This document shows, piece by piece, positions 15,801 through 25,500 of a DNA stretch of 36,471 nt. The notes under the pieces are model-generated. The model had not been told where the DNA came from. It saw only the letters and a program-made list of their open reading frames with translations, and ran no database searches. Source of the stretch: a virus; the IMG/VR virus record IMGVR_UViG_3300031566_000182, positions 1 through 36,471 of that record; one strand, written 5' to 3'. A program made the translations under genes and the position numbers. How positions within the stretch are numbered: the stretch's first letter is position 1; each line of letters begins with the position of its first letter.

Positions 15801-18030
15801 CAAGTACGTGGCCGGGAAGTTCGGCTTTGGCGACGACGAGTTCACGAGGCTCATCGACTCCCTGACCAAGGCCGGGACGGGCTATGAAGACCTCCTGACG
15901 TCCTCCATGGACGCGTGGATGGGTGTGGGCTCTATCGAGTCCTTGACGCGAGGGGCTGGCCTGAGCCTCGATGACATCGAGAGGGTCACCGGGACGCGGT
16001 ATGGGCTCGGCGACACGCCATCCTTCGAGGATCTCAAGGCCATCGACGCTGCGGTCGGTCAGCGTCCGGGCGCGGGCGAGGCCGTCGGGCCGGAGTGGGG
16101 TTTCTTCGGCAAGCAGTTGAACTCATTGGCCAACGCCTTCGACGACACCCTCGGGGATGCCGGGCTGTACGACCGCAGCAAGCCCCGGCGCGAGGCCGCG
16201 ATCGCCCGTGGTGAATACCTCCAGAAGCCATTCGAGGAGCGCATCGCTGAGTCCCTTGGCCTCGGCGAGAACCGCAGCGTCAATGCCGGGCTGAATGCCG
16301 GGCAGATCGAGCGTCGCAACTTGGCACTGGGCGACATCAAGGAAGCCGAGGATCGTGGCTACGAAGCGGTAGGCCTCATCGCTAACGCCACGTGGGAGGT
16401 GACCGGCAACCAAGAGAAACTGATGAAGGGCTTCATGACCGCGTGGGAGGCCGGGGACTGGGACGGAGTCCTACGGGTGGTCGAGGACGGCATCGTTCCC
16501 ATGGTCAATGGCACGGTCGCCACGATGGAGGAGTACGAGAAGATCCTCCAGCAGACCGCTGTCGGCAAGACCATCGTAGATCCCAATGTGTGGGCGGGCA
16601 TCAACAAGCGCCAACTGACGGCCCAGTACGAGCAGACCCGGCTCTCCTCCGAGCGCCAGTTCGGCCTGACCGAGTTTGCGGTCTCGCAGCAGCAAGTCAC
16701 GGCCCCGCTCATCAGGCCGGGTGCGGCGTTCTTCGGCGGGACGGATGTCGCGTCGGTGCAGGCGGCTGGCGGCGGTTCGGCGTCTGCCGAGATCTCCACC
16801 CTGCTCGGTGATGCTCAGAAGGCACAGCAACAGGTCCGAGACTTGGCCAAGGAAGGCTGGAAGGACATGCTGGCCGATGTCGAGGCGTACGCCCCCGACA
16901 TGGTCGGCGACTTCAACAAACTCAAGTCAGCGGCGATGGCGTCGCAGTCCGCCATCAAGCAGACCACCACGCGCATGGCGGTCCTGCAGCAGGAGGCCAA
17001 TCAGGCCAACTGGGACAACCAGATCCGCATCGCCCAGCGTTCGCTCGGTGATGCCATCGGCATGCTGGGACAGGTCGGCGGCACCCGCCTCGGCTACCTC
17101 CAGCGCGAGCAGTTCCTTGCCGGACGAGCCAGCCAGAGCCTCGGGCTTGCGGCCCAGAAGATCTCGCTCGTGTCGCAGGAACTGTCGTTGGCACTGCAGA
17201 AGCGGCAGATCGCCACGCAGTTGGCGGTGGCCCAGTTCCAAGCCCCCGGCGAGACGGGCGAGGAGCGCTACGCCCGCCAGCGCGAGGCCATCATCCGCGC
17301 TGGCATCCAGCGAAGACAGGTCGGCCTGCAGGAGCAGGGCCTCGGCATCAGCAAGCAGCAGTACGGGATCGCGGAGCGCCAGTTCGTGCTCGCCGGTCAG
17401 TTGTGGGCCGAGAACGCCAAGCGTGCTGCGGTGGACGCCCAACTGTCCATCGACGTGATGCGGAAGTCACGCAAGGCAGAGTCGTTCGCGATCGCGGCGC
17501 AGGCGCGTATCGCTGCCGAGTCTCAGGTCGCCGCCAACGTGATGCGGAAGATCAACATCATCACTGGGCGCGCCAACGCGAACTTCAGTCAGGCCTTGGG
17601 CACCGCAGCGTCCAACGTGGGCCAGTTCTCCGGCGATGTCGAGGCGGCCTCCGGCATCATCCTCAACATGCTGCAAGCAGCCGGGCAAACCGACTATGTC
17701 GACCGGCGGCGCCGACAGGAGGCCGAGGAGCACCGGCCCGGGCGCAAGCGCGCTGCGGGCTTCCTTGGCACCGTCGACGGCGAGACCACGATGACCATGG
17801 GCGAGGCTGGGGCTGAGACCGTGGCCATCCTCCGCAACCCGCGTCGGGCCCTGATGTCCGGTGGGGGCGGTGGGGGCGGCGGGCCGATCAACCTGACCAT
17901 CAACCTCAACAACCCCTCAGTCCGCTCGGACGGCGATGCGGCACGCCTTGCGAAGAACGTGGCGCACGAAGTCGAGCGCGTCCTCTCTCGCAAGGGCCAG
18001 TTGCTGGGTCTCCGAGCACCGGGGTACTAG
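9880..18030 (+). CDS. Tape measure protein with a large inserted enzyme-domain cassette
   Basis: At 2716 residues it would by the usual length rule specify a very long tail. The N terminus (SVADIGVKLTADTTAFDTAI) and the helical second half with a hydrophobic stretch near 1795-1831 (MGSVIAGIGIYGVAMSAFGS) and Gln/Ala-rich coiled coils at about 2220-2600 are typical tape measure. Residues about 266-1265 are not. In order they hold: an ART-like start (GWLYHATDNL, 266); a domain with LSPGMAW (about 473) and GPKVHPFGLNLTG; a ParB-like motif LLGDGNHRFAAAARL with H750; a zincin with HEFGH at 996-1000 and EEAFAE at 1063-1068; and a KGYAVG...GTWLNPGGIIDVD domain (1177-1260). Copies of a VGExxxELFVP motif flank this block (near 182, 1316, 1353). 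The C terminus is a poly-Gly linker and PINLTINLNNPSV. Domain names are motif-based inferences; the tape measure call is firm from position and ends. Confidence 0.9.
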   Translation: MAASNSVADIGVKLTADTTAFDTAIERSSRKLSALRGTTSASGKGRGAARGTTVAGASDGDSRYAVKGEVTFTKAQATRAFKVATEGLVASVPMKITRSSIAEAKAAILSGIGTVPVTIAPKFAEKGSGSITQTMGAVLAMQYGITQTQGRALFKETASKAMPGGPPKGLASGGPVSAMTPVVVGERRPEVFVPKVNGRILPNADNFRREIRNLDSLEREISQRQHRIKQSLQDVPHAMRGRGVRGYGGKLGVQPGPSSSAVAEPGWLYHATDNLDAIRGRVPGSSPGVRPLTESIFSPPSSFWATSPAPNYGGSLVRAPFIRPAPGRPALGGFESTGDIRYGVRGAPYSEVFQSEDVVPRSALQYWGEDERWHGFRKGRTRTRPPLVRRQDGGPIYAMAGTRPMKEGDLHKKWPYRRQRNTIEQFIQNRAPQNNLDFRDWYAIAQAQARGDMADFGYQGDPDIGLLAAANLSPGMAWPNNRALFRQLLQGVPPGQMSASGFVPGFGDVGGGVSRGRGPFRRAEKVLRARTLQEALRLSTGPKVHPFGLNLTGLDPTAGTYDARMFQIATNDQQIVRMSKGVPKIGVIGGVSEGPFRRDTIKAYESLFRKYGDQLGARNISEFQAILWSSKGRGADLGDDWARSPSGIVIPRHPGIAVPVMRMAGGPVDLARDWRKEDWRRAFRPEQVPTQNLMRFMHVDREVTPKPGGGRWYLDELTEKIGSEGFLEDFPLKFYYDPDAHKGLLGDGNHRFAAAARLSLPTVPVDVYNMRGSAGTTGKTPYKSLLGPKTTFPDEFGYIPENLPASWIGLQRPEDSEYHIQRFLKRREQYLRELPRKGMGGFAHAQHGVKFSLRDMRSGLGRRTRDTLEDLLASFPIIGTKVDNPDPQFGIPGFPSLGRVGVDWTPSNALAYYGRPGQVSSPGSQGYGRHFEPGHIMMSGYYSGKKWAKTNPPRQWAPSTYSDKTYDRSGRMIVHGEEQTNFHTLHGRNIEGVAAHEFGHAAERFIMGTFPPATSIGMSYERLRDDLMGSSRMVYDTKNFRDREIFRQGTAKSVSGYGGSDAEEAFAELFAERFLGGTGAGWGMKPGPMSQMDNIQKQLASFRSIDDLDGYINNARARRSEHLTSGGIIDMDRLREAIGIRHAGVGSRALKDTLAKYYRNEPAGGTYPVADLPVPTKGYAVGIPQLLGGASIPVQLDPNNLTTKGVREFITAFRTQQGMGAPYVGTWLNPGGIIDVDPSTVVHTRRAAEMILRAGGEHAAFDLGRFDEVWSSHSDRGVGGKNPELIANPRHSRATPERILDAIYEGRAKGGKSPHGLYIVGEIGKELFVPDEMSEAIPKKVMDQIPKAAGGTRVIGQKRNELFAPPSDGWIIPNRLLDQVPHLMPRVDGGPVDEWAGTPWASRSAGDPPNNFERLLAEARDKRTGPFADPNAGQRAGGPQGQGLLGTPKYYRGQLFDQSRANYWRAPTAIDAIHEAPLTRGVGTDIVGLGEVPTTWTPGEFYRGGTRPFSSDDWSPGANPLIGSRGASGPLGSRMGLTSGTGGMLPYATGLGAGVPEPRDMFPVAPRSSVAGAEGAYGTPYQSPVTMPGAAKPADMKDFSFDNVRVVNIEAGQASVESRQAGTGAGSQRAGDGSGLSQPFGDSAAMAEGAQTYSNILDDMKRGGTEWQQRLSSRTPRGGIAYQVSETVGGGARLKKLQRQLQLELRALDQMVEGPRGEYTTEQKQERRALAGAYVEYPERLEAAQQIIDPKDRQRAIDDLEATRKRAKDVLGEGTLKQWDKAQGTLKKLDIGFGSVVRQMGSVIAGIGIYGVAMSAFGSVMQAGMPAIKTWIDGMRGWQATASTLTTQLGEQTKQQWGNVDAVMAMKSAQAGLSGETSAYMQAILGPVAAVKAGAKAMGETEELFKAASYSSERPSVEGLYGGYGGLMGGGILAEMLGGGKGFSETMRGTFANIRGSANGPMPGLDVSPIEGAAKYVAGKFGFGDDEFTRLIDSLTKAGTGYEDLLTSSMDAWMGVGSIESLTRGAGLSLDDIERVTGTRYGLGDTPSFEDLKAIDAAVGQRPGAGEAVGPEWGFFGKQLNSLANAFDDTLGDAGLYDRSKPRREAAIARGEYLQKPFEERIAESLGLGENRSVNAGLNAGQIERRNLALGDIKEAEDRGYEAVGLIANATWEVTGNQEKLMKGFMTAWEAGDWDGVLRVVEDGIVPMVNGTVATMEEYEKILQQTAVGKTIVDPNVWAGINKRQLTAQYEQTRLSSERQFGLTEFAVSQQQVTAPLIRPGAAFFGGTDVASVQAAGGGSASAEISTLLGDAQKAQQQVRDLAKEGWKDMLADVEAYAPDMVGDFNKLKSAAMASQSAIKQTTTRMAVLQQEANQANWDNQIRIAQRSLGDAIGMLGQVGGTRLGYLQREQFLAGRASQSLGLAAQKISLVSQELSLALQKRQIATQLAVAQFQAPGETGEERYARQREAIIRAGIQRRQVGLQEQGLGISKQQYGIAERQFVLAGQLWAENAKRAAVDAQLSIDVMRKSRKAESFAIAAQARIAAESQVAANVMRKINIITGRANANFSQALGTAASNVGQFSGDVEAASGIILNMLQAAGQTDYVDRRRRQEAEEHRPGRKRAAGFLGTVDGETTMTMGEAGAETVAILRNPRRALMSGGGGGGGGPINLTINLNNPSVRSDGDAARLAKNVAHEVERVLSRKGQLLGLRAPGY

Positions 18031-18033
18031 CCT

Positions 18034-19587
18034 GTGGGAACCCCCACCCGCTCGACCATCACCATCCGGGTCGCAGGGGGAGACATCAGCAAGGACGTCA
18101 TCTACGCCGAGACATCGTTCACGTCTTCGGCGATGGCCCAGCCCGGGACGTGCAACATCGGCGTTCGCGATCCGAATGACGCGTACGACTTCACCGAGGG
18201 CGCCATCGTCCAGTTGCTCATCGACGGCACCATGCGGTGGCAGGGGTACGCCTTCGATGTCGAGATGGGCTACGTCATCGAGGACGACGAGGCATACCGG
18301 CGCTGGACCCTGTCGGGTGTGGACCTCAACATCCTCTTGGACAAGTTGATCCTCTACAACCGCTCGTACCCCACGCGCTACCCCGACGGCGGTGGGGCGT
18401 TCAAGCGCAAGCGCGTGACCGAGGACGGGCAGAAGTATGGCTGGCAAGTGGTCGTGCCCCGGTACACGAACGACGGCTACTACATCAAGCACATCCTCGA
18501 TGACACCGACCTTGACCGTGTGAGCCCGGCCATCACCTACAAGGGAGCCGGGGCGCGGATCGAGAACGTGGGCATGATCAGCGTCGATGGACCCATCACG
18601 CCGCCGTCCTCAGGCGCTCCGATCAGGAGCGTCCTCGCTGATGTCTCCAAGCGTGTCGATGCCAGCCTGCCGGGATCGACCATCTGGTACATCAGCCCGG
18701 ATGGATACCTCGTGTATGGGCCGCAGGACACGAACTACGCGCCCTTCTGGGTAGGCGACGGCGATCCGTCCTCCTACATCGGCGGCGTGCAGGGTGAGAA
18801 CGTGCGGTCGCTGCGACTATCCAAGGGCATCAGCAGCATCAAGAACGACGTCATCATCTGGGCCGGAGACCTCAATCCGCAGCCCAAGTCTCGGCAGCAG
18901 AAACTGCTCTACCGGCACAAGGTCAACCAGTCGTCGGTCGACACCTACGGTCGCTTCCAGTACAGCGAGATCGTCAACGGACGCTGGACGCAGGCAGCGC
19001 TCAATGCTCGTGCCAACCGCGTCGTCAACCAAGAGGGCGTGCCCTCCGGCACGGTGTCCTTCATCACCTACCGTCCCGGGCTCTACCCGGGCCAGATCAT
19101 CTGGGTCTGGTCATCGGCCCACGGCATCACCGAGAACTATCCGATCAGGACCATCTCTTACCGCTTCCCGCTGCCCGACATCGTGGAGTATCAGGTGTCC
19201 TGCTCCTACGACACGCAGGACCCGTGGGGTCTGCTGATGGCACTGAAGCAGCCAGCAGGACGCGGGCTCACGCGACCGACCTTCAACGTCATCGACCTCC
19301 GCAAGAACGACGGCGGGACCATCCCGTCGCCGGACCGGTACGACCTAATCAAGGAGTTCCCGCGCTCTCTCGGCGACCGCCGGTACGCCACGACGTACGC
19401 CTACATCCGTGACTCCATGACCGTGTACGTCGGCAGGCGGCGGCGGGTCTCGCTGGAGGACCCGCAGGCTGGCACCACGGGCTTCTACCAGTCCGACCCC
19501 AGCGAGGGCAAGTTCAGGATCGCCGAGGCTGCGGCTGGCAACGAGACGGTGTACGTGGAGTACCACTTCAACGCCGAGATCGACTGA
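18034..19587 (+). CDS. Tail hub / distal tail protein
   Basis: This 517-residue protein starts at GTG, 3 bases after the tape measure. Its opening (STITIRVAGGDISKDVIYAETSF, then GTCNIGVRDPNDAYDFTEGA, MRWQGYAFDVEMGYVIEDD) is the beta-barrel pattern of siphovirus hub proteins (gp27/Tal-like): a measured property, displacement FxGxVxxx, then WTLSGVDLNILLD. The middle includes SVLADVSKRVDASLPGSTIWYISPDGYLVYG, and the end is beta-rich with RIAEAAAGNETVYVEYHF. A paralogous module lies in the next gene at residues about 1885-2325. It probably forms the ring that closes the tail tube and carries the fibre protein. It overlaps the next gene by one base (TGATG). Confidence 0.78.
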   Translation: MGTPTRSTITIRVAGGDISKDVIYAETSFTSSAMAQPGTCNIGVRDPNDAYDFTEGAIVQLLIDGTMRWQGYAFDVEMGYVIEDDEAYRRWTLSGVDLNILLDKLILYNRSYPTRYPDGGGAFKRKRVTEDGQKYGWQVVVPRYTNDGYYIKHILDDTDLDRVSPAITYKGAGARIENVGMISVDGPITPPSSGAPIRSVLADVSKRVDASLPGSTIWYISPDGYLVYGPQDTNYAPFWVGDGDPSSYIGGVQGENVRSLRLSKGISSIKNDVIIWAGDLNPQPKSRQQKLLYRHKVNQSSVDTYGRFQYSEIVNGRWTQAALNARANRVVNQEGVPSGTVSFITYRPGLYPGQIIWVWSSAHGITENYPIRTISYRFPLPDIVEYQVSCSYDTQDPWGLLMALKQPAGRGLTRPTFNVIDLRKNDGGTIPSPDRYDLIKEFPRSLGDRRYATTYAYIRDSMTVYVGRRRRVSLEDPQAGTTGFYQSDPSEGKFRIAEAAAGNETVYVEYHFNAEID

Positions 19588-22500
19588 TGACGACAGTCGT
19601 CAAGACGTTCACGTGGGACTCCACGATCGAGTCCTTCGTCACGACCGCCACGACCGGGGCAGGCAACTACACTGCCGAGCGCGACAGCGGCAACGGAGAC
19701 CCCTCTGCCGGGTCGCTCCATGCGTGGTGCCTTGGCCGCAAGGACGAGGTCAATGGTGTCTTCGACCTGACCGGCATCAACTGGGAAGACCTCGGGGTCC
19801 CCGCCGGGCGCCCGGTGATCGCCGTTCAGGTCACCGATATCCGTACCCGCTACGGCTTGGTCTACGACAACGTCCCCGATACGTTCGGGCCGGTCACGGT
19901 CCATCTCTACGCTGGCGGCACCACGACCGAGGTCGGTGGTGCGGCACCATTCACCCGAGGCTCGTCCTCGTCGGCTGACGGCTCATGGCAGTCGGGCTCC
20001 GGCACCCAACTCCCGGTCAACGCCTCATACCAGTCGAGTACCCAGAGCCTTGAGATCCAGATCGACGCCCATGCGTTGGCTGGGAACAACGGCTCGGCTG
20101 CGGCTGGTGTCCATGTCGACACCCTCCAGTTCACCATCACTTATGTCGGCACCGAGACCGGCTCGTTCACTGCCGATGCGGTCATCGCGGCCCCGATGGC
20201 CGGGTCGTTCACGCTCGACGCGGTGCGGCGTGAGCCCGGTGGCTCGTTCACTGCTGATGCAGCCTTGTTCGAGGAGCGGGCGGGCTCGTTCACTGTAGAC
20301 GCGGCCTTCTCCCTGCACGTCGAGGACACCTTCACGGTCTATGCCGAGAAGGCCAACGGCGGCGACTTCTCGATCGACGCCACTATCTTCGCGACCGTCA
20401 CCGGACAGGTCTTCACGGGCGGTGCCCCGATCACCGTCGGCAGCGTGTCGGGGACCGGCGCATTCATCTCCAACCCGTCGTGGACACATAGCCCGACAGC
20501 CGACGACAAGGCTCTCGTCGTCCTGATCGGCTCATCCGATGGCGTCGCGACCTCGGTCACCTACGGCAACAAGCCGATGACCAAGCGTGTGGGCCTGCAT
20601 CCCGGTAGCGCCACTGGTTGGGACGATACCGAGATCTGGACGCTCGAAGACTTGAGCGGGCGAGACGACGACGTCATCCGGGTGACCGACACCAACACCG
20701 CGACCGTGTCGCTGATGCTCAGGACGACCGATGCTGTCGAGTTCGTGGACTGGCAGACCACGGACTACGTGTCCCGCCCCAACGGGACGGTGTTGCGACA
20801 GACGTACGTGGACGACGGCTACCCGTTCACGTCGTTCGTCACCATGATGTACGACCGGTACTACTACAACTACCTCGTCCCGGCTCGCTCGGCGATCTCG
20901 CCGCACGACTACCCCACCATCCATGCCAGCAAGGGCGACCTCAATCAGGGCTTCCGCTTCGGTTCCTTCCAAGGGTTGGACGTCGGCATCGTCGCGAACG
21001 ACTCATCATCGCGATCGGGGCTGGTCTCGATCCACCAGAAGGGCGCGGGCGTCCTCTCCGACGGGTTGCGGGTCGACGCCATCATCGCGCCGCGTCGCTT
21101 CTCGGCGGATGCGCTCATCTTGGGGTCGGGCGGTGACTACACCTTCACGGCTGCTGCGGTCATCCAGATCGCTCAGGACACGCTCTGGCTGCGGCAGTTG
21201 GCATCGTCCGATACCCCGTACACCTACGCGATGTGCGGTGCCGGGACTGGGGACCCATGGGTCTCGCTCGCCGACGGCAGCGATATCCCGTGGTACGAGG
21301 AACATTGCTACCCGACCCGTGACGACACCACCTCGTTCGTCACCAAGACGGCCAACACGGTGGCCGGTCCGACCAACGGCATCATGTTCGGATCGAACGA
21401 CGTCTTCTGCTCGCCGGGCTTCAACGGTGACAGAACGATCAGTGGGCAGATCACGATCAACATCTGGGCTGCAGAGAGCGCTGTCGGAGCGAACGCCGCT
21501 TTGAACGTCGCCTTCTACAAGCGCACGCCCACTGGCGCCGTCACGCTCCTCGGCAAGACGTCGCGCACGACAGAACTGACGACGTCGCCTGCGGCGGTGA
21601 ACTTCACCTACACCCCACCGTCGGCATGGGAGTTCGAGAGTGGCGATCGCCTGATGGTCGTGCCCTTCATCTCCGACGGCGGCGGCACGATGGCGGCTGG
21701 CAACACGGCCTCCATCTACTACAACACGAGCACACCATCGGGGCAGGGTGACTCGTGGATCCAGTCCAGCGACGTCGTCAACTTCTTCCTCGAAGAGGAC
21801 TACGGGGAGTACTGGTACGCCAACCACCGCCAACTCCTCGAATACCTCCATGGTCCGAACGAGTCGGTCCGCGCCTGCATGATGTACGCCGACTTCGACA
21901 CAGGTGTCGGCGTCTCCCGGGACACGGTCGATGGCTGGACAGAGCCGGTGGCGCTGGAGTGGCCGAGGACCGGCGAGGAGCCCATCTGGTATTCGCCAGC
22001 GATGACCGCCGAGGATGTCGTCGGCGACCTCGGCGGGATCACGATCACCGTCCACGCGGAAGACGACGGCGGCGGGATCGCGGGGAACAACGCCGCTCTC
22101 GGTGCCGAGATGGCACTCGTGGACAAGCACGGCAGCGTCATCGAGGTGCTGGGCTACGGCGTCAGCCGCTATGCCTTCAACACCGCCTACCGGGATACAT
22201 ACTGGGTCCATCTTCCCGTGCGTCAGACGGTAGTGCCGGTCGGCTCTCGGTTCAGGATGCGCCTGTTCCTCGATGATGCAGGCGGCGGTGGCGGCAGTGG
22301 AGCGATGATCTCTGGCGCCGAGGCGCGGCTCAACCTCTGCACCAATCAGGGTGACTTCTCGACGTCTGGGCTGTTCCCGTTGGTGTACCGCACGGCGATC
22401 CGGTTCATGCACTCGTATACGTTCTTCGGCGAGGCGACCATCACCACGATCTCCATCAACGGTGACGCGTTCACGGCTGATGCATGGATCAGGGACAGGA

Positions 22501-25500
22501 ACGGCGGCTTCACCGCGAACGCGGTCATCCAGAAGACCCAGACGACCGGCATCTTCCTGCGGAAGCGGATCGAAACCCTCGACTCGATGCTGTTCATGGC
22601 GATGTCTGCCGACACGACGCACATCGCCGTCGCCAAGGGCGGGGAGATCTGGGTCTACCACGGCGACGAGTGGGAGACCAAGACCGTCATCGATGTCGCT
22701 AGCCTGACGAGTTGGGCCACCGGGCTGTCAGACATCAAGATCAGCAGTGACGGCAGCAAGGTGCTGGCCGGGTACTCCTATGCCAACACTGGGGTCAACC
22801 TTCAGAATGGCGAGATCGCGGTCTTCGACGGCACCGACTGGGCCACGGTCGATGTCAGGACGGAGACCACGCCGACTGACTACCGGCGGTTCGGCGCCAA
22901 GATCGCCATCTCGCGTGATGATCAGGTCATCGCGGTCTCCGGGCCCGGGAACAACTACTGGCCCTACGGCTACGTGTGGGCCTTCGACACGGTCTCGACT
23001 GATTGGGACACGCAGTACGGACCATGGAGTGGTGCCGAGGGCGACAACCTCGGGAAGGTGCTGGTCCTCAATGACGACGGCTCGCAGTTGTTCATGGGGA
23101 GCGAGGACTGGGACTCTGCTCGCGGCTGGTTCGACGTCGGGCAGGGCAAGATCCGGTACGGCACGAACTGGGCATCGCAGAAGACCGGCGCCCCGTTCTG
23201 GCCCTACCACGAGTACTCGTACTTCGGGGCATCCGAGTCGTGGCGGGCGTGCATCGACAACGACTACCCGTACGGCACGGTCTGGATCGGTCGGCAGGAT
23301 GTTTCGTGGAATGAGAAGGGCTGGCAGAACAACAACGCGGTCTGGTACGAGCGCTGGGCGGGCGGCGCGGCGGTGTGGCCGACCACGTGGATCCAGTACA
23401 ACCCGAACTTCTACGAGCGGATGCTTTACGGCGTCATCTCCGACGACTCCCGGCGCGCCTACTTCGCCGGGCACATCGACGACTCATCTCACGCCCCTGA
23501 GGGCTGGCCGGACGACCAGTACCGCGTCGTCCTGCTCGACTCCAGCAACCGCCTCATCGCCGAGGGCCCGTGGCTGGACTCGACCTTCGCCCTCTACAAC
23601 CTCCAGATCGGATGGAGCGACTCCTCGGTCATCGCCGCCCACCTCTACAAGAGCGGCGGGACAGAGGTGCTCATCTACAAGTACGGCCAGTACTCGTTCA
23701 CCGCCGATGCGGTCCTCCAGCCCGGCGGCCAGATCACCGTCGACGCCGTCATCGCCCAGTTCGGTGGTGAGTTCAGCGCTGATGCCATCGCCAAGGCCAC
23801 CATCGAGGTCACTGCCCTCACGGCTGATGCGGTCATCACCGTCAGCGGGTTCACGGCATTCGGTGACTTCACCGCTGACGCCATCAGGACCGAGACCTTC
23901 GAGTTCGTCACCCTCACCGCTGATGCGGTCAAGGCCGGGGGCGAGACGACCGGCTCGTTCACCGCTGATGCGGTCAAGGCCGGGCTCCTGCCGATCGATG
24001 CCGTGGTCGAGGCATCCATCATGGCCTCCGCGACAGCGGACGCGTCCATCCAGCAGACCATCGAGGGGTCCTTCCTCGCCGACGCCACCATCACTACGTG
24101 GTACGTCAGGAAGGGGCTGGCGACCGTCGACGCGGTCATCAAGGTGCGGAAGGAGTCCTTCTACGTCGATGCGGTGACTGCGGAGGCGACCTTCCCGGGG
24201 CGCGGCTGGTTCGTCGCCAAGGCCACCGTACGCACCGAACGCACCGGCACGCTTGCGCTCGATGCGTTCAAGGCCCGTCCGGGCTTCAAGGTCGACGCCA
24301 TCATCGGCACGAAGGTCGTGCGGCTCGGCGCGTTCATCGCCAAGGCGTGGATCGATCTGGACGAGCAGACCCGCTCCGACTACACCTTCATCGACGCCTA
24401 CATCGACTCCTACTGGAGCGACTACACCTTCACCATCGACGCCGAGGTCGTGGGCACGCTGAAGGAGGCTTCCTTCTTTGCTGACGCGGACATCTCAGCC
24501 GTGGGAGAGATCCGTGGAATGTTCGCGGCCTCCGGTGTCCTCACCTCGACGCCCGAGCATGCGGTCGTGGTCTACGCCCAGATCGAGGAGCACCCGCCGA
24601 TCCTCCTCGACGCCGTCATCGCGGGTATCGTCCACCTCGACGCGATCATCTATGGGGCCCCGGCTGGCTCCTTCACCGTGGACGCCCGGCTGGCCCACGA
24701 GGTGGTGATCGACGCCACCATCCTTGCCCCGGTCGCAGCGAGTTTCGGGGCCTCCTCGGTCTTCGCCGATGCTGCCGGTGATATCCGCCAGTTCAACCTC
24801 GACGCGGTGCTACAGGCCGTTGTAGACGGCGGTGGGTTGGAAGTGAACGCGGTCATCAATGGCGCCACCTCCTCCTTCGTCGTGGACGCTGTATTGAATG
24901 CTGGTATCACAGCGGACGCCTTCATCCAGCCATATTTCACCGCAAACGCTTACATCGAAACAACGAGCGTGGTCGTTTACCCGCCGAGCCAGAGTGGGAC
25001 CGACGGCACGTCGACCGATGGCAGCACCTTCTCCAGCCCGACCGGGGACTTTGGGGCCGACGAGGTGGGCTCCACCATCACCATCAACGGTGTCGACTAC
25101 ACCATCGTCTCGGTCATCGATGAGCAGACCGTCACCGTCAGCGGTGGCAGCGTCGACTTCGGCGAGGGCGACCTCGACTGGTCGATCCCCTCGGGCGATG
25201 CGACGGACCCGGTAGGCGATGATCCGCCGGTCACGCGCACCTTCAAGGTCAAGATCGAATGGAAGCGACCCGGGCGCTTCGGGTCGTGGACCGACATGAC
25301 CGGGGACGTCATCTTCGAGGGTGCCGAGTTCACCCAGACGGCCCGCGTCAGCCCGGGCACCTTCACCCTGCCGCTGAAGGGTGCGTTCAGCCAGTTCGTG
25401 GGCGGCGAGGACATCCGCGTGAGCGTCGATGACTTCGTCGTCTTCGGCGGCTTCGTGCAGGAGGTGGAGCGCGGGTACGTCTTCGAGGACGACCTGACCG

